This document shows, piece after piece, positions 1 through 9,294 of a DNA stretch of 64,000 nucleotides. Both the position numbers and the translations under genes were made by a program. The notes beneath the pieces were generated by a model. It searched no databases. It had not been told where the DNA came from and saw only the letters and a program-made list of their open reading frames with translations. This stretch comes from Serratia sp. AKBS12 (GTDB taxonomy: Bacteria; Pseudomonadota; Gammaproteobacteria; Enterobacterales; Enterobacteriaceae): NCBI RefSeq assembly GCF_024793895.1, contig NZ_JANUSB010000006.1, positions 1-64,000 of the forward strand. Direction: 5' to 3'. The number at the start of each line of letters is the position of its first letter. The stretch's first letter is position 1.

Positions 1-168
1 GCCACCGTTTCCAGTGGTTATCCCCCTCCATCGGGCAGTTTCCCAGACATTACTCACCCGTCCGCCGCTCGTCACCCGGAGAGCAAGCTCTCCTGTGCTA
101 CCGCTCGACTTGCATGTGTTAGGCCTGCCGCCAGCGTTCAATCTGAGCCATGATCAAACTCTTCAATT
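1..168 (-). rRNA. rrs: 16S ribosomal RNA, 5' end (partial)
   Basis: Read on the minus strand, the sequence contains the universal 16S start (AGAGTTTGATCATGGCTCAG) followed by the conserved ATTGAACGCTGGCGGCAGGC segment. The mature 5' end should lie near 168, by comparison with the E. coli end AAATTGAAGAG. Only the first ~168 bases of the gene are in the window; the rest lies to the left of position 1. The location next to murI matches the rrnB position in E. coli. Confidence 0.97.
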
Positions 169-321
169 AAAAGCTTGATTTGCTTCAACTCGTGAAGCGG
201 TGCTCAAAGATTCACTAAATGAATTTTACTTCAGTAGTCACTCTTCAAGACTTGATATTTTTTTGCTGCCGAAGCAGCTGGATATCGTCTTGTGAGTGCC
301 CACACAGATTGTCTGATAAAT

Positions 322-333
322 TGTTAAAGAGCA
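322..333 (-). promoter_or_regulatory. rRNA operon boxA antitermination site
   Basis: On the minus strand this reads TGCTCTTTAACA, the canonical rrn boxA bound by NusB/S10 for antitermination. It lies in the leader between the P2 promoter and the 16S start. Confidence 0.9.
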
Positions 334-368
334 TCGCCGGAGATAAAACTCATCGGCGCGGGCTGCGT

Positions 369-396
369 ATACTACGCTTTTCGCCCTGAGAGTCAA
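369..396 (-). promoter_or_regulatory. rRNA operon P2 promoter
   Basis: Minus strand: -35 TTGACT (391-396), 16-base spacer, -10 TAGTAT (369-374). It is similar to E. coli rrn P2 in sequence and in its place between P1 and boxA. Confidence 0.8.
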
Positions 397-477
397 GCGT
401 TTATTTCGCTTTCGTCTCACTGACTGGGTGGTGCGTCCTGCGCTTAAGCAGTCGTTGTTCCCGGTCAGTGGAGGCGC

Positions 478-505
478 ATTATAGGGAGTTCTCAGAAGGC
501 CGCAA
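478..505 (-). promoter_or_regulatory. rRNA operon P1 promoter
   Basis: Minus strand: -35-like TTGCGG (500-505), 16-base spacer, perfect -10 TATAAT (478-483), followed by the GCGCCTCC discriminator/start region typical of growth-rate-controlled rrn P1 promoters. AT-rich sequence upstream (about 510-545) is in the right place for an UP element and Fis sites. The segment 169-556 is rRNA leader and promoter; I see no protein gene in it. Confidence 0.85.
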
Positions 506-556
506 CCCCTAATTTCAAAAAACTTTTCAACCGTCGAACATTTAATCAAATCGCCT

Positions 557-1420
557 TTATATCGCCAGTTTTTTCAACGAATTGAAGCCATAACTCTGTA
601 AAACGGGCAATAAAGCGTCAGTATCGTCATTTAACGCCATACAATAGGCAACGTTCTCTTCTTGGGATGAATGCAAATTTTCCTGTGACGAGATCAGCCA
701 CGCAGCCCGACGGGCAATTGCCGCACCGGAATCCACCAGACGGGTGCCCTCCGGTAATACCTGCACCAGTTCGTCGGCCAACAACGGGAAATGGGTGCAA
801 CCCAATACTACCGTATCCGGCGGCTCTCGCATGCTGAGCCACGGTTGCAGGATCTTCTTCAATGCCGGCAACGGCACCTCTTCGCCATGCAGCTTTGCTT
901 CTGCCAGTTCAACCAGCTCCGAAGAACCCAGCAGTTCGATTTTGCAGTCGGTGGCAAAACGGGCGATCAACTCATGGGTATAGGTACGCTGTACGGTACC
1001 GCGCGTCGCCAGCAGGCCAACGATGCCGTTGGCGGTCAACTTGGCGGCCGGCTTGATGGCCGGCACTACGCCCACAACCGGGAAACTGAAACGTGCGCGC
1101 AGGGCTGGCAGGGAAACGGTGCTGGCGGTATTGCAGGCAATAATGACAATAGCCAACGGGTAACGTTGCTGCACCGCGCCGACAATCTCCAACACCCGCT
1201 CAACGATAAACTCTTCGGACTTCTCGCCATAAGGAAACGCCACGTTATCGAAAGCGTATATATAGTGCAGGTCCGGCAGCAATTGCCGGACCTCTTGATA
1301 CACCGAAAGCCCACCGACGCCGGAATCAAATACCAACACCGTCGGGCGCGGGGTCGCGGTGGAGTTAGAAGGTATAGCTTCCAGTGAGATAGTATTCTCT
1401 TCCTGGAGTAGCGTAGCCAT
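557..1420 (-). CDS. murI: Glutamate racemase
   Basis: Cytoplasmic racemase converting L-glutamate to D-glutamate for peptidoglycan precursors. The 287-residue product has the FDSGVGG motif near residue 31, then the two catalytic-cysteine motifs ACNTAST and GCTHFPL, one per half of the pseudosymmetric enzyme. I chose the start at MATLLQ because it matches the E. coli N-terminus; an in-frame ATG exists 15 codons upstream (1465). The first 56 bases overlap the end of btuB, as in E. coli, so its expression is probably linked to btuB. The rRNA operon promoters follow downstream on the same strand. Confidence 0.95.
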   Translation of the reverse strand: MATLLQEENTISLEAIPSNSTATPRPTVLVFDSGVGGLSVYQEVRQLLPDLHYIYAFDNVAFPYGEKSEEFIVERVLEIVGAVQQRYPLAIVIIACNTASTVSLPALRARFSFPVVGVVPAIKPAAKLTANGIVGLLATRGTVQRTYTHELIARFATDCKIELLGSSELVELAEAKLHGEEVPLPALKKILQPWLSMREPPDTVVLGCTHFPLLADELVQVLPEGTRLVDSGAAIARRAAWLISSQENLHSSQEENVAYCMALNDDTDALLPVLQSYGFNSLKKLAI

Positions 1421-3224
1421 ATGCCGTCTCGTAATCTTTATCAAACAGGTTGGCAATTCTACCACGAACTGTCAGATGTGATGTGACTGGATACGAAACT
1501 GCGAGATCCCACAGGCTGACGCCGCCGAGTTTGACCGTCTCGCTCGGGTAGCTACTGTAATCTTTGTCAAAACGCTGCCCCAGGTATCGATAGGTCACTG
1601 CCCAGTCGAGGTCATAGACCTGCCAATCCAGTTCATACTTTACCTGCTGCTTGGCGCGGCGTAACAGAACCTCGTTGGTTTTGGCATTGCGCGGGTCAAC
1701 GTAGTCGTAGCCAATCTGATGCGTCAGCAGGCCGGTTTCAAACGAAGCTGTTGCCTCAACGCCTTTGATGGTCGCTTTACCGATGTTGTAATAACGGTAA
1801 CTCACCGGGTCACTGTCGATCAGGTTGTCAATGTCATTACGATAAGCGGACACGCGCCAGGTCACCGGTCCTGTCAGCCCTTCGAAGCCGCCCTCCCACT
1901 GCTTGCTTTCTTCTGGTTTCAAATCGCGATTGCCATAAAAGTCGCTATACAGCTGACCCATGTTTGGCGCTTTGAAGGCGGTGCCGTAAGAGCCCACCAG
2001 GCGATACCCTTCAACAAACTCCCAGGCCGCGCTGGTCTGCCAGGTGCCGTGCCAGCCAAATTCGGAGTTGTCGTCACCGCGTACAGCGGCTTCCAGCGTC
2101 ACCGGGCCAACCAGTTGCTGCCCGGTCAGGTACAGACCCGTATTGCGCTGGCTTTTCTCTTCGGTCACCGAGGCGGTATTCGGCTTGATTTTCTGATCCT
2201 GCCAGTCGGCTCCGGCACTCACCGTGCCACGCCCAATCTGCAGCGTGTTGCCCCATTGCAGGTTGTACTGCTCCACATCATCCAGTCGCGCCGAACTGGC
2301 GTACTGGCCCAAACGCGGATCATAGTTGTAGTCTTTACTGTGGCTGTAGCTGCCGATCAATTGCGTCGCATAAATGCCCTGCTGGTAACGCACTCCACTG
2401 TCCCAGGTCTGGCTATAAAGCTTGCGTGTGTCCACCAGCGCCGCGCCCGGGGAATAATAGCTATCATAGGCCGTACGGTTGTCATAGCCGTAACCGCGCA
2501 CGAAACCGCTGAACTGTTCGGTAAACTGGTGCTGTATGGCGCCATACAGCGACTTGCTCATGAAACCGTCGCGATCCTGCTGGCTTTGCATGCCGGTATT
2601 GCCATAAGCCACTACGTCATACCCTTTGGTATAGGTGTAGTTACCCGCCAGCGTTGCCACGGTGTCGTCACCCAATGGTTGCTGGGTCGATGCGTCATAC
2701 GCCTGATAGCCGTTGGAACCCAGCCCGGCGGAAAGCGTCGTGCCGTTCTTTTCTCGCGTGGTGATAATGTTGACTACGCCGCCTATCGCGTCGGAGCCAT
2801 ACACCGCAGAGCGCGGCCCACGGATATATTCAATTTTCTGCACCAGCGAAACAGGGATTTGACTGAGATCGGAAGAGCCGCTGACGCCGGCCTGATTCAG
2901 GCGGATGCCGTCGATCAGTACCAGCACATGGCTGGAATTGGTGCCGCGAACAAACAGCGAGCTGTTTTGCCCCAAGCCACCGTTCTGGGCGATATCTACC
3001 CCCGGCAGACGACGCATCACGTCGGTCAGGCTTTTGGCCTGCCAGCGGTCGATATCATTACGGGTGACGACAGAGGTCGGCGCCAGAACCGAAGATACCG
3101 GCTGAGGGAAACGGTTGGCGGTAACGACCAGATTATCGCTGTGGTTGGCCGTGGTGTTGTCTTGCGCCCATCCAGAAAAGGCCGTAACGGAGGTAACCAC
3201 CGACAGCAGCGTTTTTTTTATCAT
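1365..3224 (-). CDS. btuB: Outer-membrane vitamin B12 transporter BtuB
   Basis: TonB-dependent outer-membrane receptor for cobalamin, 619 residues. An N-terminal signal peptide ends at about residue 20 (FSGWA before QDN). A TonB box-like DNLVVTA follows, then the plug domain ([31 protein letters not shown]) and a 22-strand barrel ending in the terminal aromatic motif GSYTF. The start MIKKTLL is chosen by homology and by a signal peptide of normal length; two in-frame ATGs lie 2 and 6 codons upstream. Expression is expected to be shut down by adenosylcobalamin through the riboswitch just upstream. The 3' end overlaps murI by 56 bases. Confidence 0.97.
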   Translation of the reverse strand: MIKKTLLSVVTSVTAFSGWAQDNTTANHSDNLVVTANRFPQPVSSVLAPTSVVTRNDIDRWQAKSLTDVMRRLPGVDIAQNGGLGQNSSLFVRGTNSSHVLVLIDGIRLNQAGVSGSSDLSQIPVSLVQKIEYIRGPRSAVYGSDAIGGVVNIITTREKNGTTLSAGLGSNGYQAYDASTQQPLGDDTVATLAGNYTYTKGYDVVAYGNTGMQSQQDRDGFMSKSLYGAIQHQFTEQFSGFVRGYGYDNRTAYDSYYSPGAALVDTRKLYSQTWDSGVRYQQGIYATQLIGSYSHSKDYNYDPRLGQYASSARLDDVEQYNLQWGNTLQIGRGTVSAGADWQDQKIKPNTASVTEEKSQRNTGLYLTGQQLVGPVTLEAAVRGDDNSEFGWHGTWQTSAAWEFVEGYRLVGSYGTAFKAPNMGQLYSDFYGNRDLKPEESKQWEGGFEGLTGPVTWRVSAYRNDIDNLIDSDPVSYRYYNIGKATIKGVEATASFETGLLTHQIGYDYVDPRNAKTNEVLLRRAKQQVKYELDWQVYDLDWAVTYRYLGQRFDKDYSSYPSETVKLGGVSLWDLAVSYPVTSHLTVRGRIANLFDKDYETAYGYATPGREYYLTGSYTF

Positions 3225-3309
3225 TGTCATTGGGAAAAGCATCCAAACATATCTGCGGATGCCGCAGGTTCATGGACTGGTGATTCGCGCAGTCATGAAT
3301 AATGCGACG

Positions 3310-3505
3310 TAGTACCGGCAGGTCTTCGGGCTTGGGAGTTGTCGATTGCGCAATCCAATCGACACCGGGCGATGACTTCCCGTCCAGCAGTGGACAGTGT
3401 CTGCATTAATATATGCTATCGCCGTGACTTCCCCTTACCGCTGCGCGTCAGCTCCGGATTCTCACCGGATTCCCTTTTCACTCACTGCTTGAGGCCGGAC
3501 AGCAA
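3310..3505 (-). promoter_or_regulatory. Cobalamin riboswitch in the btuB leader
   Basis: On the minus strand the leader carries GGGAATCCGGTG and GAGCTGACGCGCAGCGGTAAGG, core elements of the adenosylcobalamin aptamer. It ends in a near-perfect B12 box, AGCCCGAAGACCTGCCG (3316-3332). The arrangement matches the E. coli btuB leader, where ligand binding blocks translation. About 80 bases separate the B12 box from the btuB start. Confidence 0.93.
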
Positions 3506-3533
3506 TGCTACGATCAATGTAAATAGATGTCTA
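3505..3533 (-). promoter_or_regulatory. Probable btuB promoter
   Basis: Minus strand: -35 TAGACA (3528-3533), 17-base spacer, -10 TAGCAT (3505-3510). It would start transcription just before the riboswitch. This is a sequence match only. Confidence 0.5.
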
Positions 3534-3540
3534 GACTTCC
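3525..3540. promoter_or_regulatory. Possible tandem MET boxes (MetJ operator) at btuB
   Basis: Two adjacent 8-mers, AGATGTCT (3525-3532) and AGACTTCC (3533-3540), match the MET box AGACGTCT with one and two mismatches. They overlap the proposed -35 of btuB. MetJ binds at least two tandem boxes. The match is short and could be chance, but the phase and position are right for repression. Confidence 0.35.
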
Positions 3541-3633
3541 AATAATGTAACAAATAATAAGGCTGACAAAACTGGACTTCACTGCCCAATTCCCTACAAT
3601 CCCCGCAGATCCAATTTGACTGACGAGAAGACC

Positions 3634-4737
3634 ATGACGCCCGAGAAACTGCCTATTGAACGCTACGACGAACAGCTGACGGAGAAAATCCAACGGTTGA
3701 CGTCCATGATGTCGCCGTTCGGGGCACCCGAGCCGGAAGTGTTCCGCTCGCCAGTGAGCCATTATCGTATGCGCGCCGAATTCCGCATCTGGCACGACGA
3801 TGATGAGATGTACCACATCATGTTCGATCAGCAGACCAAGCAGCGGATCCGCGTTGACCGCTTTCCCGCCGCCAGCGAACTGATCAACCGCCTGATGACC
3901 GCGCTGATCGCCGCCGTCAAACCGCAGCCCGTTCTGCGCCGCAAGCTGTTCCAGATCGACTACCTGTCAACCCAAAGCGGTAAAATCATCGCGTCGCTGC
4001 TGTATCACCGCAAGCTGGACGATGAATGGCAACGGCACGCGGAGCAACTGCGCGATGATCTGCGTGCCCAGGGCTTCGATCTGCAACTGATTGGCCGCGC
4101 CTCTAAAATGAAAATCCCCCTGGATCACGATTATATCGATGAAGTGCTGCCGGTCGCAGGACGCGACATGATTTACCGCCAGGTGGAAAACAGTTTCACC
4201 CAGCCCAACGCGGCGATAAACGTTGCCATGCTGGAATGGGCGCTGGACGTCACACGGCATGCCAAGGGTGATTTGCTGGAACTGTACTGCGGCAACGGTA
4301 ACTTTTCTCTGGCACTGGCGCGCAATTTCGATCGCGTGCTGGCAACGGAAATCGCCAAGCCATCGGTGGCGGCCGCACAATACAATATTGCCGCCAACCA
4401 GGTAGATAATGTGCAAATCATTCGTATGGCAGCGGAAGAGTTTACCCAGGCGATGAATGGCGTACGCAGCTTTAATCGTCTGCAGGGCATTGATTTGAGC
4501 AGCTATAACTGTGAGACGATTTTTGTCGATCCGCCGCGTAGTGGACTGGATGACGACACGGTGAAGATGGTACAGGCCTATCCACGCATCCTGTATATTT
4601 CCTGCAACCCGGAGACACTGAGCGCCAACCTGGGTACCTTGCAGGCAACGCATGACATTACCCGCCTGGCGCTGTTCGATCAGTTCCCCTACACCCACCA
4701 TATGGAATGCGGCGTACTGTTGGAAAAACGCGTCTGA
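3634..4737 (+). CDS. trmA: tRNA (uracil-5-)-methyltransferase
   Basis: Makes m5U54 (ribothymidine) in the T-loop of tRNAs, using S-adenosylmethionine. The 367-residue protein has the SAM-binding motif [11 protein letters not shown], the [10 protein letters not shown] motif, the catalytic nucleophile in YISCNPETL and the C-terminal general-base motif HHMECGVLL. The start at MTPEKLP matches the E. coli N-terminus; the ATG six codons upstream is not needed. It is divergent from btuB and convergent with yijD. Confidence 0.96.
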   Translation: MTPEKLPIERYDEQLTEKIQRLTSMMSPFGAPEPEVFRSPVSHYRMRAEFRIWHDDDEMYHIMFDQQTKQRIRVDRFPAASELINRLMTALIAAVKPQPVLRRKLFQIDYLSTQSGKIIASLLYHRKLDDEWQRHAEQLRDDLRAQGFDLQLIGRASKMKIPLDHDYIDEVLPVAGRDMIYRQVENSFTQPNAAINVAMLEWALDVTRHAKGDLLELYCGNGNFSLALARNFDRVLATEIAKPSVAAAQYNIAANQVDNVQIIRMAAEEFTQAMNGVRSFNRLQGIDLSSYNCETIFVDPPRSGLDDDTVKMVQAYPRILYISCNPETLSANLGTLQATHDITRLALFDQFPYTHHMECGVLLEKRV

Positions 4738-4767
4738 CGCCGACTCCTGGCGGCGCCCAACAGCAAT

Positions 4768-4790
4768 AAGGCCCGGGACAACCGGGCCGA
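4768..4790 (-). terminator. Hairpin between trmA and yijD
   Basis: Inverted repeat GGCCCGG (4770-4776) / CCGGGCC (4782-4788) between convergent genes. On the minus strand it is followed by only a weak U-rich run (TTATTG), so termination of the fabR-yijD transcript is likely but not certain. Confidence 0.45.
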
Positions 4791-4795
4791 TAGCG

Positions 4796-5164
4796 TTATG
4801 GCTGCGATTGACCACCCAGCGTCTTGCGCGCCTTCAGTTTGATGCCAATCCACAGCACCAGCACCACGCAAAGAATCGACGGCAGGAAGTTCGAACCGAT
4901 TTGCGGATATTCCGCACGTACGATGGCGCTGTACAGCAATAAACCCAGCACGAAGCACGCCGCGGCCAGCTTGGGCATGCCGTCCGGCATCACTCGGTTA
5001 AGGTAACGCTGATGCAGGCAATATACTGCCAGCACCAGTGCGATCAGCGGGAAGATCGTAAACGGGACCACCGAGCTGAACAACGCGGCGAAAGAACCGT
5101 TGATCGAAAGGCCGGCAATCAACGCCAGCAGTAAGGTGCCATTCTCACGGCCTGGTTTTTCCAT
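4796..5164 (-). CDS. yijD: YijD family inner-membrane protein (DUF1422)
   Basis: A 122-residue hydrophobic protein with about four predicted membrane segments (roughly residues 9-26, 30-48, 62-80 and 92-110) and a basic C-terminus. It matches E. coli YijD in length and sequence; the molecular function is unknown. It starts 14 bases after the fabR stop, so the two form one operon as in E. coli. This suggests, without showing, a link to membrane lipid homeostasis. Confidence 0.88.
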   Translation of the reverse strand: MEKPGRENGTLLLALIAGLSINGSFAALFSSVVPFTIFPLIALVLAVYCLHQRYLNRVMPDGMPKLAAACFVLGLLLYSAIVRAEYPQIGSNFLPSILCVVLVLWIGIKLKARKTLGGQSQP

Positions 5165-5178
5165 TACTTTTTACCTTC

Positions 5179-5811
5179 TTATACGTGGGTGACAGATGAT
5201 CTTTCTTGCTCGCGGCGATACCAGTAATAGGCTCCTTTGGAAATCATCCGCAATTGCAGTACCAGCCGCTCCTCCAACTGACGCCGCTGCTCGAGGTCGA
5301 TATCCAACGCTTCAGCGCCGGCGCTGAACACGATGGTGACCATGGCTTCGGCCTGCGCTTCGGTGAAGCTGCGTGGCATATGGTTTTCCAGTTCGAGGTA
5401 ATCCGCCAGTTCGGCGATAAAATGCTGGATTTCGCGCGCAACCGCCGCGCGGAAAGCCGCGGACGTACCGGAGCGCTCACGCAGCAACAGGCGAAAAGCA
5501 TTGGGGTTATTGCCAATGAACTCCATAAACGTCGAGACCGAGGTGCGGATCACGCTGCCGCCTTTGGCAATGCGCTGGCGAGCCTGCCGCATCAGCTGGC
5601 GCAGCATCAGGCCGCTCTCGTCGACCATGGTCAACCCCAGTTCATCTACATCGCGGAAGTGACGATAAAACGAGGTTGGCGCAATACCCGCCTCGCGAGA
5701 AACCTCTCGCAGACTCAGACTGGCAAAACTGCGCTCGGCGCTCAGCTGGCTGAACGCCGCTTCGATCAAAGAGCGACGCGTCCGTTCTTTTTGTTGTGCT
5801 CTGACGCCCAT
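5179..5811 (-). CDS. fabR: Unsaturated fatty acid biosynthesis repressor FabR (TetR family)
   Basis: Transcriptional repressor that adjusts fabA and fabB expression to the acyl-chain pool. The 210-residue protein starts with a TetR helix-turn-helix ([10 protein letters not shown], then [19 protein letters not shown]) and continues with the family ligand-binding domain. The sequence is nearly identical to E. coli FabR through the middle. I set the start at MGVRAQQ, the conserved N-terminus; upstream in-frame ATGs at 5838 and 5817 are possible alternatives. It is transcribed with yijD and divergent from sthA, as in E. coli. Confidence 0.95.
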   Translation of the reverse strand: MGVRAQQKERTRRSLIEAAFSQLSAERSFASLSLREVSREAGIAPTSFYRHFRDVDELGLTMVDESGLMLRQLMRQARQRIAKGGSVIRTSVSTFMEFIGNNPNAFRLLLRERSGTSAAFRAAVAREIQHFIAELADYLELENHMPRSFTEAQAEAMVTIVFSAGAEALDIDLEQRRQLEERLVLQLRMISKGAYYWYRREQERSSVTHV

Positions 5812-6028
5812 ATGCATATCCAGATAAATTCCATTCACTCAGTCTAACGCCGTAAGGGTGGCAATATAGCAAATTTTATTGCAACAGCATTTATACAAAC
5901 GCGCCTGCTCACAATTCCAACCCGTACAGATTGTGCTTTGCCTCAAAAAGCCTAATGGTGATTGGGCGCACAGCGCTATGATGTTAAGATACCGTTGTAA
6001 TTTTGTATAAGAATAGGTCTAACCTCAT

Positions 6029-7426
6029 ATGCAACAGCACTATCAATTTGATGCCATTGTTATCGGCTCGGGCCCTGGTGGTGAAGGCGCCGCCATGGGA
6101 CTGGTTAAACAAGGCGCCCGAGTGGCGGTGATCGAACGATTCAATAATGTCGGCGGCGGCTGTACCCATTGGGGGACTATCCCGTCCAAAGCCCTCCGCC
6201 ACGCCGTCAGCCGTATTATCGAATTCAACCAGAACCCGCTCTACAATAACTCCCGCACGCTCAGCGCCACCTTCCCTGACATTCTCCGCCACGCCGACAA
6301 CGTTATTAACCAGCAAACCCGCATGCGCCAAGGCTTTTACGAGCGCAACCAGTGCAAACTGTTTGCCGGCGATGCGCGTTTCATTGACGCCAATACCGTC
6401 AGCGTTACCTATCAGGACGGCACCCAGGACACCATCCGCGCCGATCACATCGTGATCGCCTGCGGCTCGCGGCCATATCATCCGGCCAGCGTTGATTTTA
6501 ACCATTCGCGCATTTATGACAGTGATTCCATTCTCGAATTGAGCCATGAACCACGCCACGTCATTATCTATGGCGCCGGGGTGATCGGCTGCGAATACGC
6601 CTCGATTTTCCGCGGCCTGAACGTCAAGGTCGATCTGATCAACACCCGCGACCGGTTGCTGGCATTCCTCGATCAGGAAATGTCGGATTCACTGTCTTAT
6701 CACTTCTGGAACAATGGCGTGGTGATCCGTCACAACGAAGAGTTCGAGAAAATTGAAGGCACCGAAGACGGCGTCATCGTGCATCTGAAATCTGGCAAAA
6801 AGGTGAAAGCCGACTGCCTGCTGTATGCCAACGGCCGTACCGGCAACACCGACGCGCTGGGTCTGGAAAACGTCGGGTTGGAATCCGACAGCCGCGGCCT
6901 GCTGAAGGTGAACAGCATGTACCAGACGGCGCTGGCGCATATTTATGCCGTCGGTGATGTGATTGGCTACCCAAGCCTGGCATCGGCGGCCTACGATCAG
7001 GGGCGCATTGCCGCGCAGGCCATTGCCTCCGGGGAAGCCAACGCACATCTGATTGAAGACATCCCGACCGGGATCTACACCATTCCGGAAATCAGCTCCG
7101 TCGGCAAAACCGAACAGGAACTGACGTCGATGAAGGTGCCCTACGAAGTGGGCCGCGCCCAGTTCAAGCATCTGGCGCGGGCGCAGATCGCCGGCATGAG
7201 CGTCGGCAGTCTGAAGATCCTGTTCCACCGCGATACGCTGGAAATCCTCGGCATCCACTGCTTTGGCGAGCGTGCGGCGGAGATCATCCACATCGGCCAG
7301 GCGATCATGGAACAGAAGAATGGAGGTAATACCATCGAATATTTCGTTAATACTACCTTCAACTATCCGACCATGGCCGAAGCTTACCGAGTGGCTGCGC
7401 TAAACGGCTTAAACCGCCTGTTTTAA
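6029..7426 (+). CDS. sthA: Soluble pyridine nucleotide transhydrogenase
   Basis: FAD enzyme that reoxidises NADPH with NAD+ in the cytoplasm, balancing the two cofactor pools. The 465-residue protein has the N-terminal FAD fold ([12 protein letters not shown]) and the NAD(P)-binding fold ([13 protein letters not shown]). It also has the second FAD motif ([16 protein letters not shown]) and the dimerisation domain. The usual redox-disulfide region reads [13 protein letters not shown] with a single cysteine, as in the SthA family, which does not use a redox-active disulfide. Its last 18 bases overlap the end of the convergent oxyR gene. Confidence 0.96.
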   Translation: MQQHYQFDAIVIGSGPGGEGAAMGLVKQGARVAVIERFNNVGGGCTHWGTIPSKALRHAVSRIIEFNQNPLYNNSRTLSATFPDILRHADNVINQQTRMRQGFYERNQCKLFAGDARFIDANTVSVTYQDGTQDTIRADHIVIACGSRPYHPASVDFNHSRIYDSDSILELSHEPRHVIIYGAGVIGCEYASIFRGLNVKVDLINTRDRLLAFLDQEMSDSLSYHFWNNGVVIRHNEEFEKIEGTEDGVIVHLKSGKKVKADCLLYANGRTGNTDALGLENVGLESDSRGLLKVNSMYQTALAHIYAVGDVIGYPSLASAAYDQGRIAAQAIASGEANAHLIEDIPTGIYTIPEISSVGKTEQELTSMKVPYEVGRAQFKHLARAQIAGMSVGSLKILFHRDTLEILGIHCFGERAAEIIHIGQAIMEQKNGGNTIEYFVNTTFNYPTMAEAYRVAALNGLNRLF

Positions 7427-8326
7427 CGCCGAGCCCATGTAATTCTGCATGTGCTCGCGGATCGCCTCGGCCAACTGCTCATAGCGGCTGCGCAAAGGAG
7501 AACCGGGGCGATACACCAGGGCAATGGTGCGCTTCGGTTCCGGTTTGTAGCAGTCGAGATAGCACACGCCGTCGCGCTCGCGCGCATTTGGTACCGCCAA
7601 TGACGGCAACAGCGTAATTCCGCTGCCAGCCGCGACCATATTACGCAGCGTTTCAAGACTGGTGGCGCGGAAATGGGTGTCTTCATCCGCGCCGGCCTGG
7701 AAACAGAAGCCCATCGCCTGATCGCGCAGGCAGTGCCCGTCTTCCAGCATCAGCAGTTTTTCGCCCGCCAGATCGGGCATCGCCACGCGTTCACGCTGCG
7801 CCCATGGGTGATCCGAATACACCGCCAATTTCATCGGTTCATCAAACAGCGGCACTTCAATAAACGCTTCGGTTTCCTTCACCAGCGCCAGAATGGCACA
7901 GTCCAGCTTGCCGCTGTCGAGCTGCGCCAGCAACTGCTGGGTTTGCGCTTCGTGCAGGTACATTTCCAGCTTCGGGAACGTTTTATGTAACGTCGGGATA
8001 ATCTGCGGCAGCAGATATGGCCCAACGGTTGGGATCAGGCCAATGTGCAGCGGCCCCGACATGGCTTCCCCCTGCTGGCTAGCCATTTCTTTCAGCACCT
8101 TGACTTCCCGCAGTACGGTACGCGCCTGCTCCACCAGCAGCAGACCCGCCTGGGTGAACAGCACCTTACGGCTGGTGCGTTCCAGCAGCATTACGCCCAG
8201 TTCGTCCTCCAGTTTACGGATCTGCCCGCTGAGCGTCGGTTGACTGACATGGCATGAGTCGGCAGCGCGCCGGAAGTGGCGGTGCTCGGCCAAGGCGACC
8301 AGGTATTCTAAATCACGAATATTCAT
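7409..8326 (-). CDS. oxyR: Hydrogen peroxide-sensing regulator OxyR (LysR family)
   Basis: Tetrameric activator of peroxide defence genes, switched on by a disulfide. The 305-residue length equals E. coli OxyR. The N-terminal winged helix is intact ([20 protein letters not shown]). The two sensing cysteines are present in [14 protein letters not shown], nine residues apart (Cys199 and Cys208 in E. coli numbering). The start MNIRDLEYL matches E. coli; an upstream in-frame start exists at 8374. The gene is divergent from a peroxiredoxin-glutaredoxin gene across an OxyR-type operator, so autoregulation coupled to peroxidase induction is likely. Confidence 0.97.
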   Translation of the reverse strand: MNIRDLEYLVALAEHRHFRRAADSCHVSQPTLSGQIRKLEDELGVMLLERTSRKVLFTQAGLLLVEQARTVLREVKVLKEMASQQGEAMSGPLHIGLIPTVGPYLLPQIIPTLHKTFPKLEMYLHEAQTQQLLAQLDSGKLDCAILALVKETEAFIEVPLFDEPMKLAVYSDHPWAQRERVAMPDLAGEKLLMLEDGHCLRDQAMGFCFQAGADEDTHFRATSLETLRNMVAAGSGITLLPSLAVPNARERDGVCYLDCYKPEPKRTIALVYRPGSPLRSRYEQLAEAIREHMQNYMGSALKQAV

Positions 8327-8345
8327 TGTTTCCCTCCAGGCCACG

Positions 8346-8382
8346 ATAGCTCGTAGCGATAGATAAGATAGCAATCAGCGAT
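8346..8382. promoter_or_regulatory. OxyR operator between oxyR and the peroxiredoxin gene
   Basis: Two OxyR dimer half-operators in the consensus phase: ATAG at 8346 and again 22 bases later at 8368. Each is followed by CGAT (8357-8360 and 8379-8382) where the consensus has CTAT. The first also carries the internal T and A of ATAGnTnnnAnCTAT. Further ATAG (8359) and CTAT (8388) elements lie in the same stretch. The operator starts 20 bases upstream of the oxyR start codon and ends 95 bases before the divergent gene. Confidence 0.7.
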
Positions 8383-8477
8383 TAGATCTATCAAGCCCTA
8401 GCGTGAATAATGTCCACCAAGCAAACGACATGACGTCAACGGCAAAAAATTATTTTTCCTAATTAAGGGGTTATTCA

Positions 8478-9209
8478 ATGTTTACCAGTCAAGAAGGCAA
8501 AAAAGTCCCTCAGGTTACTTTCCACACTCGCCAGGGCGACCAATGGATTGATGTAACCACTGATGACCTGTTCAAAAACAAAACCATGATTGTGTTCTCA
8601 CTGCCGGGCGCGTTCACGCCAACCTGCTCTTCCAGTCATTTGCCACGTTATAACGAGCTGTCCAACGTGTTCAAACAGCACGGCGTCGACGGCATCCTGT
8701 GCGTATCCGTCAATGACACCTTCGTAATGAACGCCTGGAAAGCCGATCAACACGCTGAAAACATCACCTTTGTGCCAGACGGCAACGGCGAATTCACCAA
8801 AGGTATGAACATGCTGGTCGAAAAAGCCGATCTGGGCTTTGGCCCACGTTCATGGCGCTATTCGATGCTGGTGCGCAACGGCGTGGTTGAGAAAATGTTC
8901 GTTGAACCCAACAAGCCGGGCGACCCGTTTGAAGTCTCTGACGCCGACACCATGCTGAAATACCTGGCGCCGGAATTCAAAGTGCAGGAATCCGTTTCCG
9001 TGTTTACCAAGCCTGGCTGTCCGTTCTGCGCCAAGGCAAAACAGATGCTGCAAGAACGCGGTATTCAGTATGAAGAAATCGTGCTGGGCAAAGATGCCAC
9101 CACCGTCAGCCTTCGCGCCGTCAGCGGCCGCGCTACCGTACCGCAGGTGTTCATCGGCGGGCGTCACATTGGCGGCAGCGACGATCTGGAATCATTCCTG
9201 TCAGCCTGA
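8478..9209 (+). CDS. Peroxiredoxin-glutaredoxin fusion protein (Prx5/Grx)
   Basis: Thiol peroxidase of the hybrid Prx5-glutaredoxin type, known from Haemophilus influenzae, which reduces peroxides with electrons from glutathione. Residues 1-165 form the peroxiredoxin domain with the peroxidatic cysteine Cys50 in PGAFTPTCS. Residues 172-243 form a glutaredoxin with the CPFC active site (Cys181, Cys184) and the cis-proline motif TVPQVF (Pro222). The 243-residue length is normal for the hybrid. It is divergent from oxyR across an OxyR-type operator, so it is probably peroxide-induced. A strong terminator follows. Confidence 0.93.
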   Translation: MFTSQEGKKVPQVTFHTRQGDQWIDVTTDDLFKNKTMIVFSLPGAFTPTCSSSHLPRYNELSNVFKQHGVDGILCVSVNDTFVMNAWKADQHAENITFVPDGNGEFTKGMNMLVEKADLGFGPRSWRYSMLVRNGVVEKMFVEPNKPGDPFEVSDADTMLKYLAPEFKVQESVSVFTKPGCPFCAKAKQMLQERGIQYEEIVLGKDATTVSLRAVSGRATVPQVFIGGRHIGGSDDLESFLSA

Positions 9210-9243
9210 TTTATAAGTAAAAGCAAATCCAACGTGAACGTTT

Positions 9244-9275
9244 GGCGGGCTCAGTGAAATGACCCGCCTTTTTTT
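9244..9275 (+). terminator. Rho-independent terminator after the peroxiredoxin-glutaredoxin gene
   Basis: GGCGGG (9244-9249) pairs with CCCGCC (9263-9268), extended by TCA/TGA pairing, followed by seven T residues (9269-9275). It stands only 20 bases before the next start codon, which makes the downstream gene's transcription a question. Confidence 0.88.
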
Positions 9276-9294
9276 ATCCTAGCGGAGTGTTGAC

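Noticed and set aside
238-549. Open frame of 103 codons in the rRNA leader
   Set aside because: The stretch contains rrn P1, P2 and boxA; no protein-like sequence or ribosome site.
1719-3302. Long plus-strand open frame (527 codons) opposite btuB
   Set aside because: It is an antisense shadow. The minus-strand frame encodes a full BtuB with signal peptide, TonB box and terminal barrel strand, and the antisense product resembles nothing and has shadow composition.
7409-7426. Overlap of sthA and oxyR ends as a possible assembly error
   Set aside because: Both C-termini (NRLF and LKQAV) are the conserved ends of their families, so the convergent 18-base overlap is real.
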